From the NCBI GenBank assembly GCA_030620995.1, contig JAUXIK010000014.1:1-56169 (forward strand): a DNA stretch of 56,169 bases, in the 5' to 3' direction. This DNA comes from Candidatus Aegiribacteria sp. Lineage in GTDB: Bacteria > Fermentibacterota > Fermentibacteria > Fermentibacterales > JCC-6. Shown in pieces: positions 18,701-25,898 of this stretch. Below the pieces are notes generated by a model that saw nothing but the letters and a program-made list of their open reading frames with translations, had not been told where the DNA came from and did no database searches. Both the position numbers and the translations under genes were made by a program. Each line of letters begins with the position of its first letter. The stretch's first letter is position 1.

Positions 18701-19187
18701 CCTGAAGAAGAAGATCATTCCCACGAAACATGGTGACATGGCATTTGTGCTGGTAGAAGGTTGCCGGGGTACAAGTGAGGTCGTTGTGTTCAGTGACGCT
18801 CTAAAAGAATTCGGTGATTTGCTTGAACCGGATTGTCTTGTTCTGATGGATGGTGAGGTGTCCAGAAGGAGAGGGGACAGCCGTTTCAGCGCCAGAAAGA
18901 TATTTCCGCTGGACAAGGTCAGATCTATACTGAGAGCTGGCGTGACTATATTGGTAGATGGCAGCAACCCCAGAATGGATCTGCTTGAGAAAGCGGTAGA
19001 TTGTCTCAGGAACAGTTCGGGCAAGGGAGAAGTATCAGTTATTATCAAACACAGGTCAGGATGGAAAGTCGTGGGACGTTCCAGATCTCTGAGAGTTGAT
19101 CCCTGTGCTGAATTAGTTTCAGAATTGAGAGAACTTCTGGGGAATGAATCCGTAGCTCTGTCCAGAGGAAGGGGGCCGCGCTTATGA
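15723..19187 (+). CDS. dnaE: DNA polymerase III alpha subunit DnaE
   Basis: The replicative polymerase catalytic subunit, 1154 residues (E. coli 1160). The N-terminal PHP domain appears to keep its metal ligands: H9, H11, D18, H43, E68, a following His, C137, D205 and H207. The palm carries the catalytic aspartates in PDIDID (D398, D400, D402) after GPGRGSTAGS. Helix-hairpin-helix and OB-fold regions follow in the C-terminal third. E. coli DnaE has lost several PHP ligands, so an intact set suggests built-in Mn/Zn proofreading, as in mycobacterial DnaE1 (inference). The start TAATG overlaps the preceding gene; the stop overlaps the next gene (ATGA). Confidence 0.97.
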   Translation: MSNGFVHLHLHSEYSLLDGAIRFDRLAGYISENGMNSVAVTDHGSLFGAVQFFEKMKEKGVHPILGMEAYIAFPSMNDRSRNGKRYHLTLIAKNKKGYHNLSKLSSAGYIDGFYYKPRIDREILARYSEGLLIGSACLQGEVTQHLLSGSRKKATDTIRFYQDLVGPENYFIELMDHGLSDEAKVLPILAELAKETGAVVAATNDAHYLRREDHQAHEALLCLQTGKTLNDPGRMRFETAEFYVKTPLEMQKLFEWIPEAVSNTVRLAEKCEFNLIEGEPILPEFPLPEGEADTNGYLHRLSFEGLARRLERELNSPETERLEHELSIIRDMGFPGYFLIVSEMMRWARSIDIPVGPGRGSTAGSLVSYAIDITDINPLDYDLSFERFLNPARKEMPDIDIDVCCERRGEIIDHIIDIYGRENVCQLITFSRIRNRSVVRDMARVMGMTPAEGDVLAKLVASAPNPDAPLPEVVKSVPELSRRVSEEKEIEKLFNYGYTLENIARHSGVHAAGVIITPGNLREYVPLCSAKEGITTQYEKKSAEKVGLLKLDLLGLRNVTIIHRAEGLVRRRDPDFRVKNLLFNDRKTFELMSRGETAGVFQLESSGMRDALRKINVNSFDDVVAAVAIFRPGSMDMIDLYAENKKGIESGSSDFTITYPHPDLEEVLSSTFGVIIYQEQVMRIANLLAGMSMAEADTLRRAMSRKNPKVMAQMREKFISGAIDRNVKKKTAVKVFNLIEKFAGYGFNKSHAVCYAALAYWTAWLKVNYPSEFLAACLTSEIGKIDRITPLIEECSRLGVTVNPPSVNYSSVKFDVDQEGGIIYALSAIKNVGEGPSSAIVEAREKDDPFDSIFDMCTRLGNGIINKKAVESLIGAGAMDCFGKNRATLLDSVEHAISYGISVRRHIEAGQMSLFGNERDDSEENSVNHAPILKEKEELSLEEMYRLEKSLLGFYMTGHPLEMYSDEIDSFSNEPIELAHESDRKLITTAGMILKKKIIPTKHGDMAFVLVEGCRGTSEVVVFSDALKEFGDLLEPDCLVLMDGEVSRRRGDSRFSARKIFPLDKVRSILRAGVTILVDGSNPRMDLLEKAVDCLRNSSGKGEVSVIIKHRSGWKVVGRSRSLRVDPCAELVSELRELLGNESVALSRGRGPRL

Positions 19188-19900
19188 GGAAGATTATTCT
19201 GATCAGTCTGATGCTTCTGTTTGCCGGGGCCGGCGTTTCCGGTGAACTGATGAGAATAGTACATGAACCAACCGCGGGTATTGTCGCACCCAGGACGTAC
19301 AGCATCTCCATGAATACATTTCCCAGTGACGGATTAAGGTTTTCATTCTGCGTGGGTATAATACCGAGGCTTGCAGCGGGTCTTGGTTACGGAGGATGGA
19401 ATATTACCGGTATGAACGACCCTTCATGGTTTGAACATATCTATCTCAAGGCAAGGTTTCGTCTGCTTGATGAAACAGTACCTCTTCCCGGCATGGTTCT
19501 TGGATTTGATAATGAGCCGGAAGCTGTTCGAAGCGGTGGATCGTACAGACGAAAAGCCAGGGATATTTATCTGGCGCTCAGCAAGAATTTCCAGACTATC
19601 GGTGGCGATATGGCCTTTCACTTCGGTATCAGCGCCGATGTCAGGGAGCTTGTGCATGCCGGTGTCTGGACAGGTCTGGACAAATCGTTTCCAGGTGGAT
19701 TCGGAACGGCGTTTGAGTATGATTTTGCTACAGATGAAGCTGACTCAGTCCGTTTTGACGTAGGAGGAGGCTTTCTGAGCGGAGAAGTATACTGGGAGAG
19801 TTTTGGCCAGGTAAGAATATCACTGCAGTTTATCGATATACTTGAAACCGGGGGAAGAAGTTACAGAGCGCTTGGAATAGATTTCCTCGGATTGTTTTAA
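19184..19900 (+). CDS. Secreted protein, probable outer-membrane beta-barrel
   Basis: A 238-residue protein with a clear signal peptide (about 1-20, ending AGAGVSG). The rest is an alternation of aromatic/hydrophobic and glycine-rich strands ending in FLGLF, as in small outer-membrane barrels. No family is recognised; a YjbH-like or conserved barrel family is possible. ATG at 19184 overlaps the dnaE stop by four bases, so it is in the dnaE operon although unrelated in function. Confidence 0.6.
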   Translation: MRKIILISLMLLFAGAGVSGELMRIVHEPTAGIVAPRTYSISMNTFPSDGLRFSFCVGIIPRLAAGLGYGGWNITGMNDPSWFEHIYLKARFRLLDETVPLPGMVLGFDNEPEAVRSGGSYRRKARDIYLALSKNFQTIGGDMAFHFGISADVRELVHAGVWTGLDKSFPGGFGTAFEYDFATDEADSVRFDVGGGFLSGEVYWESFGQVRISLQFIDILETGGRSYRALGIDFLGLF

Positions 19901-19916
19901 ATGTGATCGGAGAATC

Positions 19917-21146
19917 ATGAACAAAGACGAACTCCACAGAAAATATGCGGAAATAATCATAAAAACCGCTGTCAATCAACAGGAGGGAAAACCTCTCCTC
20001 ATAAGGACTGAAACAGTACAGAAGGAATTTGTCAGGGAACTTGCCAGCCTTGCGTACGAAAACGGAGCTTCTCTGGTCTCTGTTCAATACTCGGACTCCG
20101 CATTAGGCAGAATGCGCCTGGAGGGGATCAAAAAGGATGAATACCTTGATTTTTTGCCCTCCCATCTGGAGAATATGTATGAAAGCTATCTCAGGGATGG
20201 ATGGAGCAGTATTTCTCTGAGAGGTCCGGAGAATCCCGATATTATGGAAGGTGCGGATTCCGAACGTTTGGGCAGGGCAAGCAAGGTAAATTCGGTGGCC
20301 ATGCGGAAATTTCTGAAGGGGATTTCAGCAAACAGGATCGCGTGGAATGTGTGTCTGTATCCAACCGAAGCCTGGGCAGCAAAGGTACTTGGAGATTCCG
20401 TGAACTGGGAAGAACGGATATGGGACATACTCATTCCAATTCTCCGTCTGGACCGGGATGATCCCGCGAAGGCATGGCTCGAGCACGATGCTGAGCTCAA
20501 GAGAAGATCAGAGCATATGAACAGAATACGCTATGACAGGATACATTTCATTGGCCCTGGAACCGACCTGTATGTCGGAATGGCTCCGAACAGACTTTTC
20601 GCAGGCGGAAGATGTTTTAATCAGAGCGGTATCGTATTCTTTCCGAACATTCCGACCGAAGAGATTTTCAGCACTCCCGATCATACAAGGACAGAGGGAA
20701 CAGTCAGGACAACGCGCCCTGTGGAAGTACTTGGCTCACAGGTTGAAGGCGCATGGTTCAGATTCAAGGAGGGCAAAGTAATCGAATTCGGAGCTGACAG
20801 GAATGAAGAAGTGCTGGATCAGTACCTTCAATTCGATGAGGGGGCAAAAGCTCTCGGTGAAGTCGCTCTTGTTGATGTCAATTCACCCATCTACAGAAGC
20901 GGAAAGATATTCCATAACATTCTATATGATGAAAACGCTTCGTGTCATATTGCTCTTGGTAACGGTTACGCTGACTGCATTGAGAATGGAATCAGGATGT
21001 CCGATGAAGAATTGAAAACGGCGAAGTGCAATTCATCTCTCGTTCACACCGATTTCATGATCGGTTCAGAAGAAGTTTCCGTTTTCGGTGTCCGGAAAGA
21101 TGGTTCGGAGGATAAGATCATCGAAGATGGTATTTTCGTAATTTAG
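19917..21146 (+). CDS. M29-family metalloaminopeptidase
   Basis: A 409-residue protein of the thermophilic aminopeptidase (M29: AmpS, PepS, AmpT) family, which removes N-terminal residues using two metal ions, usually as cytosolic dimers. Conserved ligands are recognisable: Glu in NIPTEEIFSTPD, Glu in SQVEGAWF, His in ASCHIALGNG, and His/Asp in SLVHTDFMIG. GGAGA precedes the ATG. It lies 16 bases after the barrel gene and 6 bases before the Trm112-like gene. Confidence 0.92.
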   Translation: MNKDELHRKYAEIIIKTAVNQQEGKPLLIRTETVQKEFVRELASLAYENGASLVSVQYSDSALGRMRLEGIKKDEYLDFLPSHLENMYESYLRDGWSSISLRGPENPDIMEGADSERLGRASKVNSVAMRKFLKGISANRIAWNVCLYPTEAWAAKVLGDSVNWEERIWDILIPILRLDRDDPAKAWLEHDAELKRRSEHMNRIRYDRIHFIGPGTDLYVGMAPNRLFAGGRCFNQSGIVFFPNIPTEEIFSTPDHTRTEGTVRTTRPVEVLGSQVEGAWFRFKEGKVIEFGADRNEEVLDQYLQFDEGAKALGEVALVDVNSPIYRSGKIFHNILYDENASCHIALGNGYADCIENGIRMSDEELKTAKCNSSLVHTDFMIGSEEVSVFGVRKDGSEDKIIEDGIFVI

Positions 21147-21152
21147 GAGTGT

Positions 21153-21338
21153 ATGATGCTTGATGAAAGATTGCTTTCGATTCTTGCCTGCCCGAAGTGC
21201 AAGGGTGAACTGGAATACAGAACCGATCCTGAAGAAGTGCTTGTATGTCATGCCTGTGCTCTTGTATATGAAGTGAAGGATGATATTCCGATAATGCTCA
21301 TCGAGGAAGCCACCCCATTAAATAGTGACAGGCACTAG
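21153..21338 (+). CDS. Trm112/YcaR-family zinc-ribbon protein
   Basis: A 61-residue protein with the YcaR/UPF0434 (Trm112-like) pattern: [14 protein letters not shown], then [19 protein letters not shown]. The two CxxC pairs probably bind zinc. Eukaryotic and archaeal Trm112 activates RNA and protein methyltransferases; bacterial members are mostly uncharacterised and often neighbour lpxK, which is absent here. AGGAG precedes tandem ATG codons (21153 and 21156). Confidence 0.85.
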   Translation: MMLDERLLSILACPKCKGELEYRTDPEEVLVCHACALVYEVKDDIPIMLIEEATPLNSDRH

Positions 21339-21391
21339 TTTAAAAGACAAGTAAGAAAAAAGTTAATAAAATGCCTGAATATGGCAAATAG

Positions 21392-21667
21392 TTGAGCAGC
21401 GAAAAGTGTACAATACGTTTCAAGATCAAGGTCATCCCCCGGGCGCCCGTAACTGAAGTCCGGGGAAGAATGGCTGATGGAACACTCAAAATCGCGCTCA
21501 ACGCTCCCCCTGCTGATGGAAAAGCCAACAGGGAACTGCAGAAGTTCCTGGCCGGAGAATTCGGTACAACACATTTATCCATAAGATTGCTGTCCGGCAT
21601 TACATCCAGAAGGAAACTCGTATCCGTAGACGCTCACTCGAAATTGCCGGATTGGTTCATTGAATGA
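21392..21667 (+). CDS. DUF167/YggU-family protein
   Basis: A 91-residue protein with the YggU (UPF0235/DUF167) signature: an early strand FKIKVIPRAPVTEV and the core LKIALNAPPADGKANREL, then LLSGITSRRK. The fold is small alpha/beta; biological role unknown. The TTG start at 21392 has no clear Shine-Dalgarno, so the exact start is uncertain. Its stop overlaps the next start (ATGA). Confidence 0.82.
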   Translation: MSSEKCTIRFKIKVIPRAPVTEVRGRMADGTLKIALNAPPADGKANRELQKFLAGEFGTTHLSIRLLSGITSRRKLVSVDAHSKLPDWFIE

Positions 21668-24534
21668 CAGCCAGATCGTCTAAACTCTACCGTGGAGCCA
21701 TGGTAGGTCGCGAACACCAGCTTGCTCAAGCGGTTTCTCTTTTTTCAGGACTGGAAACCGGTGATTCGCCTGGTATTCTCTGTTACTGGGCTCCCGAAGG
21801 TATTGGTAAGACCAGACTTGTAAGGGAGATCGATGCAGCTCTTCCGGATATTGAATTTATCTTCATTGAGGCCGATCAGGCTCCCGGCACTGACCCGTTA
21901 GCTGATTTTTTCCGGGAGTGGTTCAATCTTGACGCAGGAGTTTCGGAGAAGAAAAACTCCGAGAACTTCCGGCACGTCTGGGAAGGACTCCTTCTCAATC
22001 TGGAGCTCCGGACAGATTATCCCGTTTATCACCTGGTTGACGAGCTGCTGGAAGCCAGACCTTTCCTTGAAAGTGTTTCAGGGATTTCTCAGGAATCCGG
22101 GTCGATAGTACACCAGCTTGAACCATCGCAGCGGGCAGAGAAACTTTCAACATCAATAACTTCGTTTTTCATTAGTCTTTCAATTCTGCAGCCTGTTGTT
22201 GTGGTAATAGAGAATATCCAGTGGTTTTCACGCGAGAGTATCCTGATCTTTGAGAGAATGCTCAGGGCAGCTTCCGGATCTCCACTCGGGTTCATTGCGA
22301 CGGGAAGACCTGATTCTACGGGATCCCAGCCTGTTTTTCCATCCGTTGATCCTGCTTCGGGGTTAGACATAGTATTCCTCAGCGGGCTTTCAAAAAAGGA
22401 TATCAACTCATTTGTGGAGGAACTCACCGGTATTTCACCTGAAAAGAAGCTTGTTGACTTTCTGTGGGATAGAGCGGGAGGAGTCCCGCTGTTTCTTGAG
22501 CAGGCTCTTGATTATCTAACTGAAACGGAACAGGTTAACAGAAGAGAAGAGCGCCTTGGCCTGATCGGATCCGCAATTGAGATCACAGAGTCCATCAAGG
22601 ATATGTTCCTCGCCAGAATTCGCATGATGCCTGCGTCGGTTCAGAAGATAGCGGGAACCGCATCCATTCTGGGAAAGTTGTTCAACCGGGATATTCTCGC
22701 TGAAGTCACTGAATCTGAAACTATTGAAAATGAACTGGAATCATGTGTTCAGAAGCACATACTCACAGTTGATGGAGCCTTCTGCTCATTTGCACATGTG
22801 GTGTTTCGTGAATGGGCTGCAGAGTTCATTCCCTCCAATGAACAGGAAAAGCTTCACCTGAAGGCCGGTCAGATTCTTGAAGTATTTCATGAAGGTACCA
22901 CTTCCGCATCTCACCTTGAGGAAATTGCCAGCCATTTCCAGCTGGGCGGTGATAATCTGAAAGCTGTCACGTATATCGGAAAAACTGCGGAGGCTTTAGC
23001 CGGCAATTTTGAGAACAGCGCAGCAATCGCGATGTACGGAAGACTTGCTTCTATGGTCGCGGATCCGGAAAGGACAGAGGTTGATCTGGACCTTGCCGGT
23101 GTTTACCGGAATGCGGGACTGCTTAACGAAGGTATAGATCTGCTGACCGGTACAATGAAGAGAATTCGCGGAAACCCTTTGGTTGATGATTCATTGAAAG
23201 CGCGGGTGATGCTCAAGCTCGGAACAAATATCGGTTCCGCCGGGAAATTGAAACAGGCCGAGAAAATGCTCCGGGAATGCCTGGAAACATTCTCAATTAT
23301 GGATGATACGCGCCATATGTCTATAACGACCCGGCAGCTTGGTTTAGTTGTCAGATCAGCGGGAAGAACTGAAGAGGCTGTTACTCTTGGCGAAGAATCC
23401 ATTGATCTTGCCCGAAAATCCGGGATTCCACTGGAGATCTGCGCTTCGCTTTACTGGGTTGCGATAACTTACAGACAGCTGGGCCGGTACGATCTCATGA
23501 AGAGATGTACAGAGGAGCAGGTCAGGCTCGCGCAGAAAACAGGTTTGATCAAGAGTATCATCGCAGGATATGATAACCTCATGAGAGTTCACATTTACAA
23601 CAGGGATTACGACAAAGCTGAAGAAGTACATGTGAAGCTGAAGGAAGCTGCCACGAAAACAGCGAACTGGGCTGCGCTGAGCACTGCCACAAGCAAGCTT
23701 GGAATAATTCATCTCCGAAGGGCGGAATGGGAACAGGCAATTGACTGCTTCATGCAATGTGTAACCCTCAGCATCAAAACGGGCAACCTCAGGGCGAAGT
23801 GCGCTGCATTGGGTAATCTCGCGCACGCTTCGATCGGGATAGAAAATATAGATGCTGCTTTGAAGTACTCAACCGAGCTGATAGATATTGCCTCAGTAAT
23901 CGGTTTCAGATCGGGCCTGATGTCAGGATATGCCAGAATGGGGTATATCTTTTTTCTCAAGGGAGATTTTGAATCGGCGCTTGATTGTGTTCAAACACAG
24001 ATTGAACATGCAGAGGCGATAGGTGATAAACGTAATCTGTCTGAAGGGTGGTCCGCAATTGCTCTGATTCAGTTCCAGCTTGATGAACCTGCGGCAGCAA
24101 TTGAAAGTATTAACAGAGCATTGGAGTATTCCCGGAAAGCCAATGATATGGTTTCATGCAGCAGTCAGCTTGGACTGAGAGGAAAGATCTTCTCACTGGA
24201 TGGAGAATTCGATAAAGCAGAGAAAGACCTCAGGGAAGCTCTTGATCTGACCGAGGGCAGAAAAGGCAGTGAGAAGCTTATCTACAGCAGCAGGCTGTAT
24301 CTGGAAGTTATTCTGGCGGAGAAAGGTGATAAAAACGCATCCGCTAGACTTCTTGGAATGATTGAAGAAGCTCCTGACCGAAATATCAGAGCAGAAACTC
24401 TTTACACCCACTGGAAACTGACCGGTGATTCTGAATCAGCATCAGGAGGCAGAACGCTGCTTGAGGAGATTTATCAAGAGAGACCTCAGCCTGTTATAAA
24501 GAAGTGGCTTGATTCGTTACCTGTTGAAAACTGA
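21664..24534 (+). CDS. STAND-type AAA ATPase with C-terminal TPR repeats
   Basis: A 956-residue protein. A Walker A motif (APEGIGKT, about 43-50) and Walker B-like VVVVIENIQWF (about 178-188) define an AAA_16/STAND NTPase domain, followed by a winged-helix-like region (about 300-400) with FLARIRMMPASVQKIAGTAS. From about 430 to 930 there are a dozen or so TPR-like helix pairs. This resembles MalT/AfsR-type signal ATPases and the ATPase-TPR halves of adenylate cyclases or kinases, but no DNA-binding, cyclase, protease or kinase domain is visible at either end. It could be a sensor that recruits partners through the TPR array. It begins on the YggU stop (ATGA). Confidence 0.75.
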   Translation: MTARSSKLYRGAMVGREHQLAQAVSLFSGLETGDSPGILCYWAPEGIGKTRLVREIDAALPDIEFIFIEADQAPGTDPLADFFREWFNLDAGVSEKKNSENFRHVWEGLLLNLELRTDYPVYHLVDELLEARPFLESVSGISQESGSIVHQLEPSQRAEKLSTSITSFFISLSILQPVVVVIENIQWFSRESILIFERMLRAASGSPLGFIATGRPDSTGSQPVFPSVDPASGLDIVFLSGLSKKDINSFVEELTGISPEKKLVDFLWDRAGGVPLFLEQALDYLTETEQVNRREERLGLIGSAIEITESIKDMFLARIRMMPASVQKIAGTASILGKLFNRDILAEVTESETIENELESCVQKHILTVDGAFCSFAHVVFREWAAEFIPSNEQEKLHLKAGQILEVFHEGTTSASHLEEIASHFQLGGDNLKAVTYIGKTAEALAGNFENSAAIAMYGRLASMVADPERTEVDLDLAGVYRNAGLLNEGIDLLTGTMKRIRGNPLVDDSLKARVMLKLGTNIGSAGKLKQAEKMLRECLETFSIMDDTRHMSITTRQLGLVVRSAGRTEEAVTLGEESIDLARKSGIPLEICASLYWVAITYRQLGRYDLMKRCTEEQVRLAQKTGLIKSIIAGYDNLMRVHIYNRDYDKAEEVHVKLKEAATKTANWAALSTATSKLGIIHLRRAEWEQAIDCFMQCVTLSIKTGNLRAKCAALGNLAHASIGIENIDAALKYSTELIDIASVIGFRSGLMSGYARMGYIFFLKGDFESALDCVQTQIEHAEAIGDKRNLSEGWSAIALIQFQLDEPAAAIESINRALEYSRKANDMVSCSSQLGLRGKIFSLDGEFDKAEKDLREALDLTEGRKGSEKLIYSSRLYLEVILAEKGDKNASARLLGMIEEAPDRNIRAETLYTHWKLTGDSESASGGRTLLEEIYQERPQPVIKKWLDSLPVEN

Positions 24535-24565
24535 TCATGTGACGAGAAGCGCCTGAATTTCGTTA

Positions 24566-24594
24566 TTGACATGCTCTTTATGGGTACCCATCTT
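24566..24594 (+). promoter_or_regulatory. Candidate promoter with embedded palindrome
   Basis: A consensus TTGACA (24566-24571) is followed 17 bases later by CATCTT (24589-24594), a poor -10. A perfect 12-base palindrome ATGGGTACCCAT (24580-24591) sits between and over them, a place where a repressor could act. It lies 25 bases upstream of the small membrane protein gene. Confidence 0.3.
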
Positions 24595-24618
24595 TACTCA
24601 ACTGAAAAGGGGGTTCTG

Positions 24619-25209
24619 ATGGAAAAGAAACGAATGTTCATACTCATTATTGCCGTGATTGGAATGATCGCTGCATTCCTTCCATGGTATACTGTATTCG
24701 GTACGGTGAATATCAGCGGCACCGAGGATGGTGGCTGGTTAATACTTATTCTGTTTGCTGCAGGCGGCGCGATCGCCTTCTTTGCGGGTGACAAAATGAA
24801 ACCTCTCGAGAAGAAGTTTCTCAGAGGTGTCTGGATTCCCGCCGCTCTTGCTTTTCTTCTGATACTGACCAAGATATTCAGGAGCAGACCGGGGCTCAGC
24901 CTTGGCATAGGTATCTGGATCGTTGCGCTTGCCGGTCTGGCCCAGATATTTGTTACTTTCTTTTTCAAGGGCGCGGCCGGATGGGATATGCCGAAATCAA
25001 TGGCGGATGTTACCAAAGCAGCCGGGATTCCCGCTCCTGAGAAGGGGCCTGAAATAGTGGAACCCGCAGCTCCGGCAGCTCCTGTTGTTACTCCGAAAGC
25101 TCCTGTTGTTACTCCGGAAGCTCCTGTTGTTACCCCGGTGGTTCCTGTTACTCCGGCAGCTCCTGAGGCTCCGGAAGAAAAACCCGTCGAACCCGGACCA
25201 TACGAGTAG
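24619..25209 (+). CDS. Small membrane protein with proline-rich repeat tail
   Basis: A 196-residue protein with four predicted transmembrane helices in the first 120 residues, then a Pro/Val/Thr/Ala-rich tail (about 140-196) built on APVVTP repeats and ending in EEKPVEPGPYE. The tail is probably disordered. ATG at 24619 is chosen because AAGGGGG is five bases upstream; the longer frame from 24571 has no binding site and begins MLFMG. It appears to be a one-gene unit with its own candidate promoter and a terminator-like hairpin downstream. Function unknown. Confidence 0.7.
   Translation: MEKKRMFILIIAVIGMIAAFLPWYTVFGTVNISGTEDGGWLILILFAAGGAIAFFAGDKMKPLEKKFLRGVWIPAALAFLLILTKIFRSRPGLSLGIGIWIVALAGLAQIFVTFFFKGAAGWDMPKSMADVTKAAGIPAPEKGPEIVEPAAPAAPVVTPKAPVVTPEAPVVTPVVPVTPAAPEAPEEKPVEPGPYE
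25078..25158 (+). repeat. 21-base tandem repeat in coding sequence
   Basis: Three 21-base units (25078-25098, 25099-25119, 25120-25140), each beginning GCTCCTGTTGTTAC, plus a shorter degenerate copy to about 25158. Each unit encodes APVVTP plus one variable residue. Such repeats can expand or contract by slippage without breaking the frame. Confidence 0.85.
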
Positions 25210-25234
25210 TTCACCACTTATAGAACAAAGCACA

Positions 25235-25263
25235 AAGCGCTCCCGTTAACTGCGGGGGCGCTT
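25235..25263 (+). terminator. Terminator-like hairpin
   Basis: An 11-base stem (25235-25245 with 25253-25263, one G.T wobble) with a 7-base loop, GC-rich, followed by a pyrimidine-rich but interrupted CCCTTGTT. It lies 26 bases after the proline-tailed protein and separates it from the ileS operon. Confidence 0.6.
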
Positions 25264-25346
25264 CCCTTGTTCCGCGGGATATATATTTGCATAATCACAA
25301 TTCGTTATTCGTATTGTATAGTTGTGTATTTGAAAAAGGTGGTTGA

Positions 25347-25898
25347 ATGGTCGCGGTTCTTCCTGACAGCTGGAAATGTGATCTTCCCGAAGATATTGCA
25401 GTACACTTTCGCACGGATGGGGAAGAAGCACTGGATTTCGTGCGATCCGCTCTTGTTTCCGGTTCAAAACTTTTCCTGATAGGAACGGACGGTGTTTCCA
25501 GCAGAAATAAATGGATTGTAGCCTCCGACCATATTGCTTTATTCGGAGGCAGCCCGCTGATCGGTTCAAACAGAGAGGATCTGGGTCCCAGATTCCCTTC
25601 GCTGATGGATCTTTATATCACTCCTGAAGGATCCTGGAAAAAGGGCGTAATCGGCAGAGTGCCCGAGTGGAGGCTTGCTACACCGGCGGAATTTTCGATG
25701 ATGGGAGCTGACGCTCTTGTTTCGGAAGGAGTGGACGAGGCTGAAGTGGCAGGTCATGGCGGAGCGAAAGTAATGTTTTTAGTAAGATGTCATAGCTGGG
25801 ATTCCTTTAATACTGAAGTATCACCAGTTAGAGAGGCCGCGGAAGCAGCGCTCGATTTGTTCAATTCAAAATTCACCGGGGGAGGTGAGGAGCAGTGA
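25347..25898 (+). CDS. Reduced purine-nucleoside-phosphorylase-like protein
   Basis: A 183-residue protein of which residues about 58-145 follow the C-terminal half of trimeric PNP/MTAP: ASDHIALFGGSPLIGSN with LGPRFPSLMDLY (PNP: DHINL...NPLIGPN...GPRFPDMSDAY), then RLATPAEFSMMGADAL and VAGHGGAKVMFL (PNP: ETPAE...GADAVGMS...ARHCG). The N-terminal phosphate loop and the RxHxYEG region of PNP (about 270 residues) are absent, the base-binding Glu of ETPAE is Ala111, and no clear Asn follows the last strand. It is therefore unlikely to be a normal phosphorylase. AAGGTGG precedes the ATG. The stop overlaps the ileS start (GTGA), so it is coupled to ileS. Confidence 0.6.
   Translation: MVAVLPDSWKCDLPEDIAVHFRTDGEEALDFVRSALVSGSKLFLIGTDGVSSRNKWIVASDHIALFGGSPLIGSNREDLGPRFPSLMDLYITPEGSWKKGVIGRVPEWRLATPAEFSMMGADALVSEGVDEAEVAGHGGAKVMFLVRCHSWDSFNTEVSPVREAAEAALDLFNSKFTGGGEEQ

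Noticed and set aside
24594..25217. 207-codon minus-strand frame opposite the proline-tailed protein
   Set aside because: Its Gly/Ala/Thr repeats are the mirror of the 21-base repeats on the plus strand; no RBS and the plus-strand gene is well supported.
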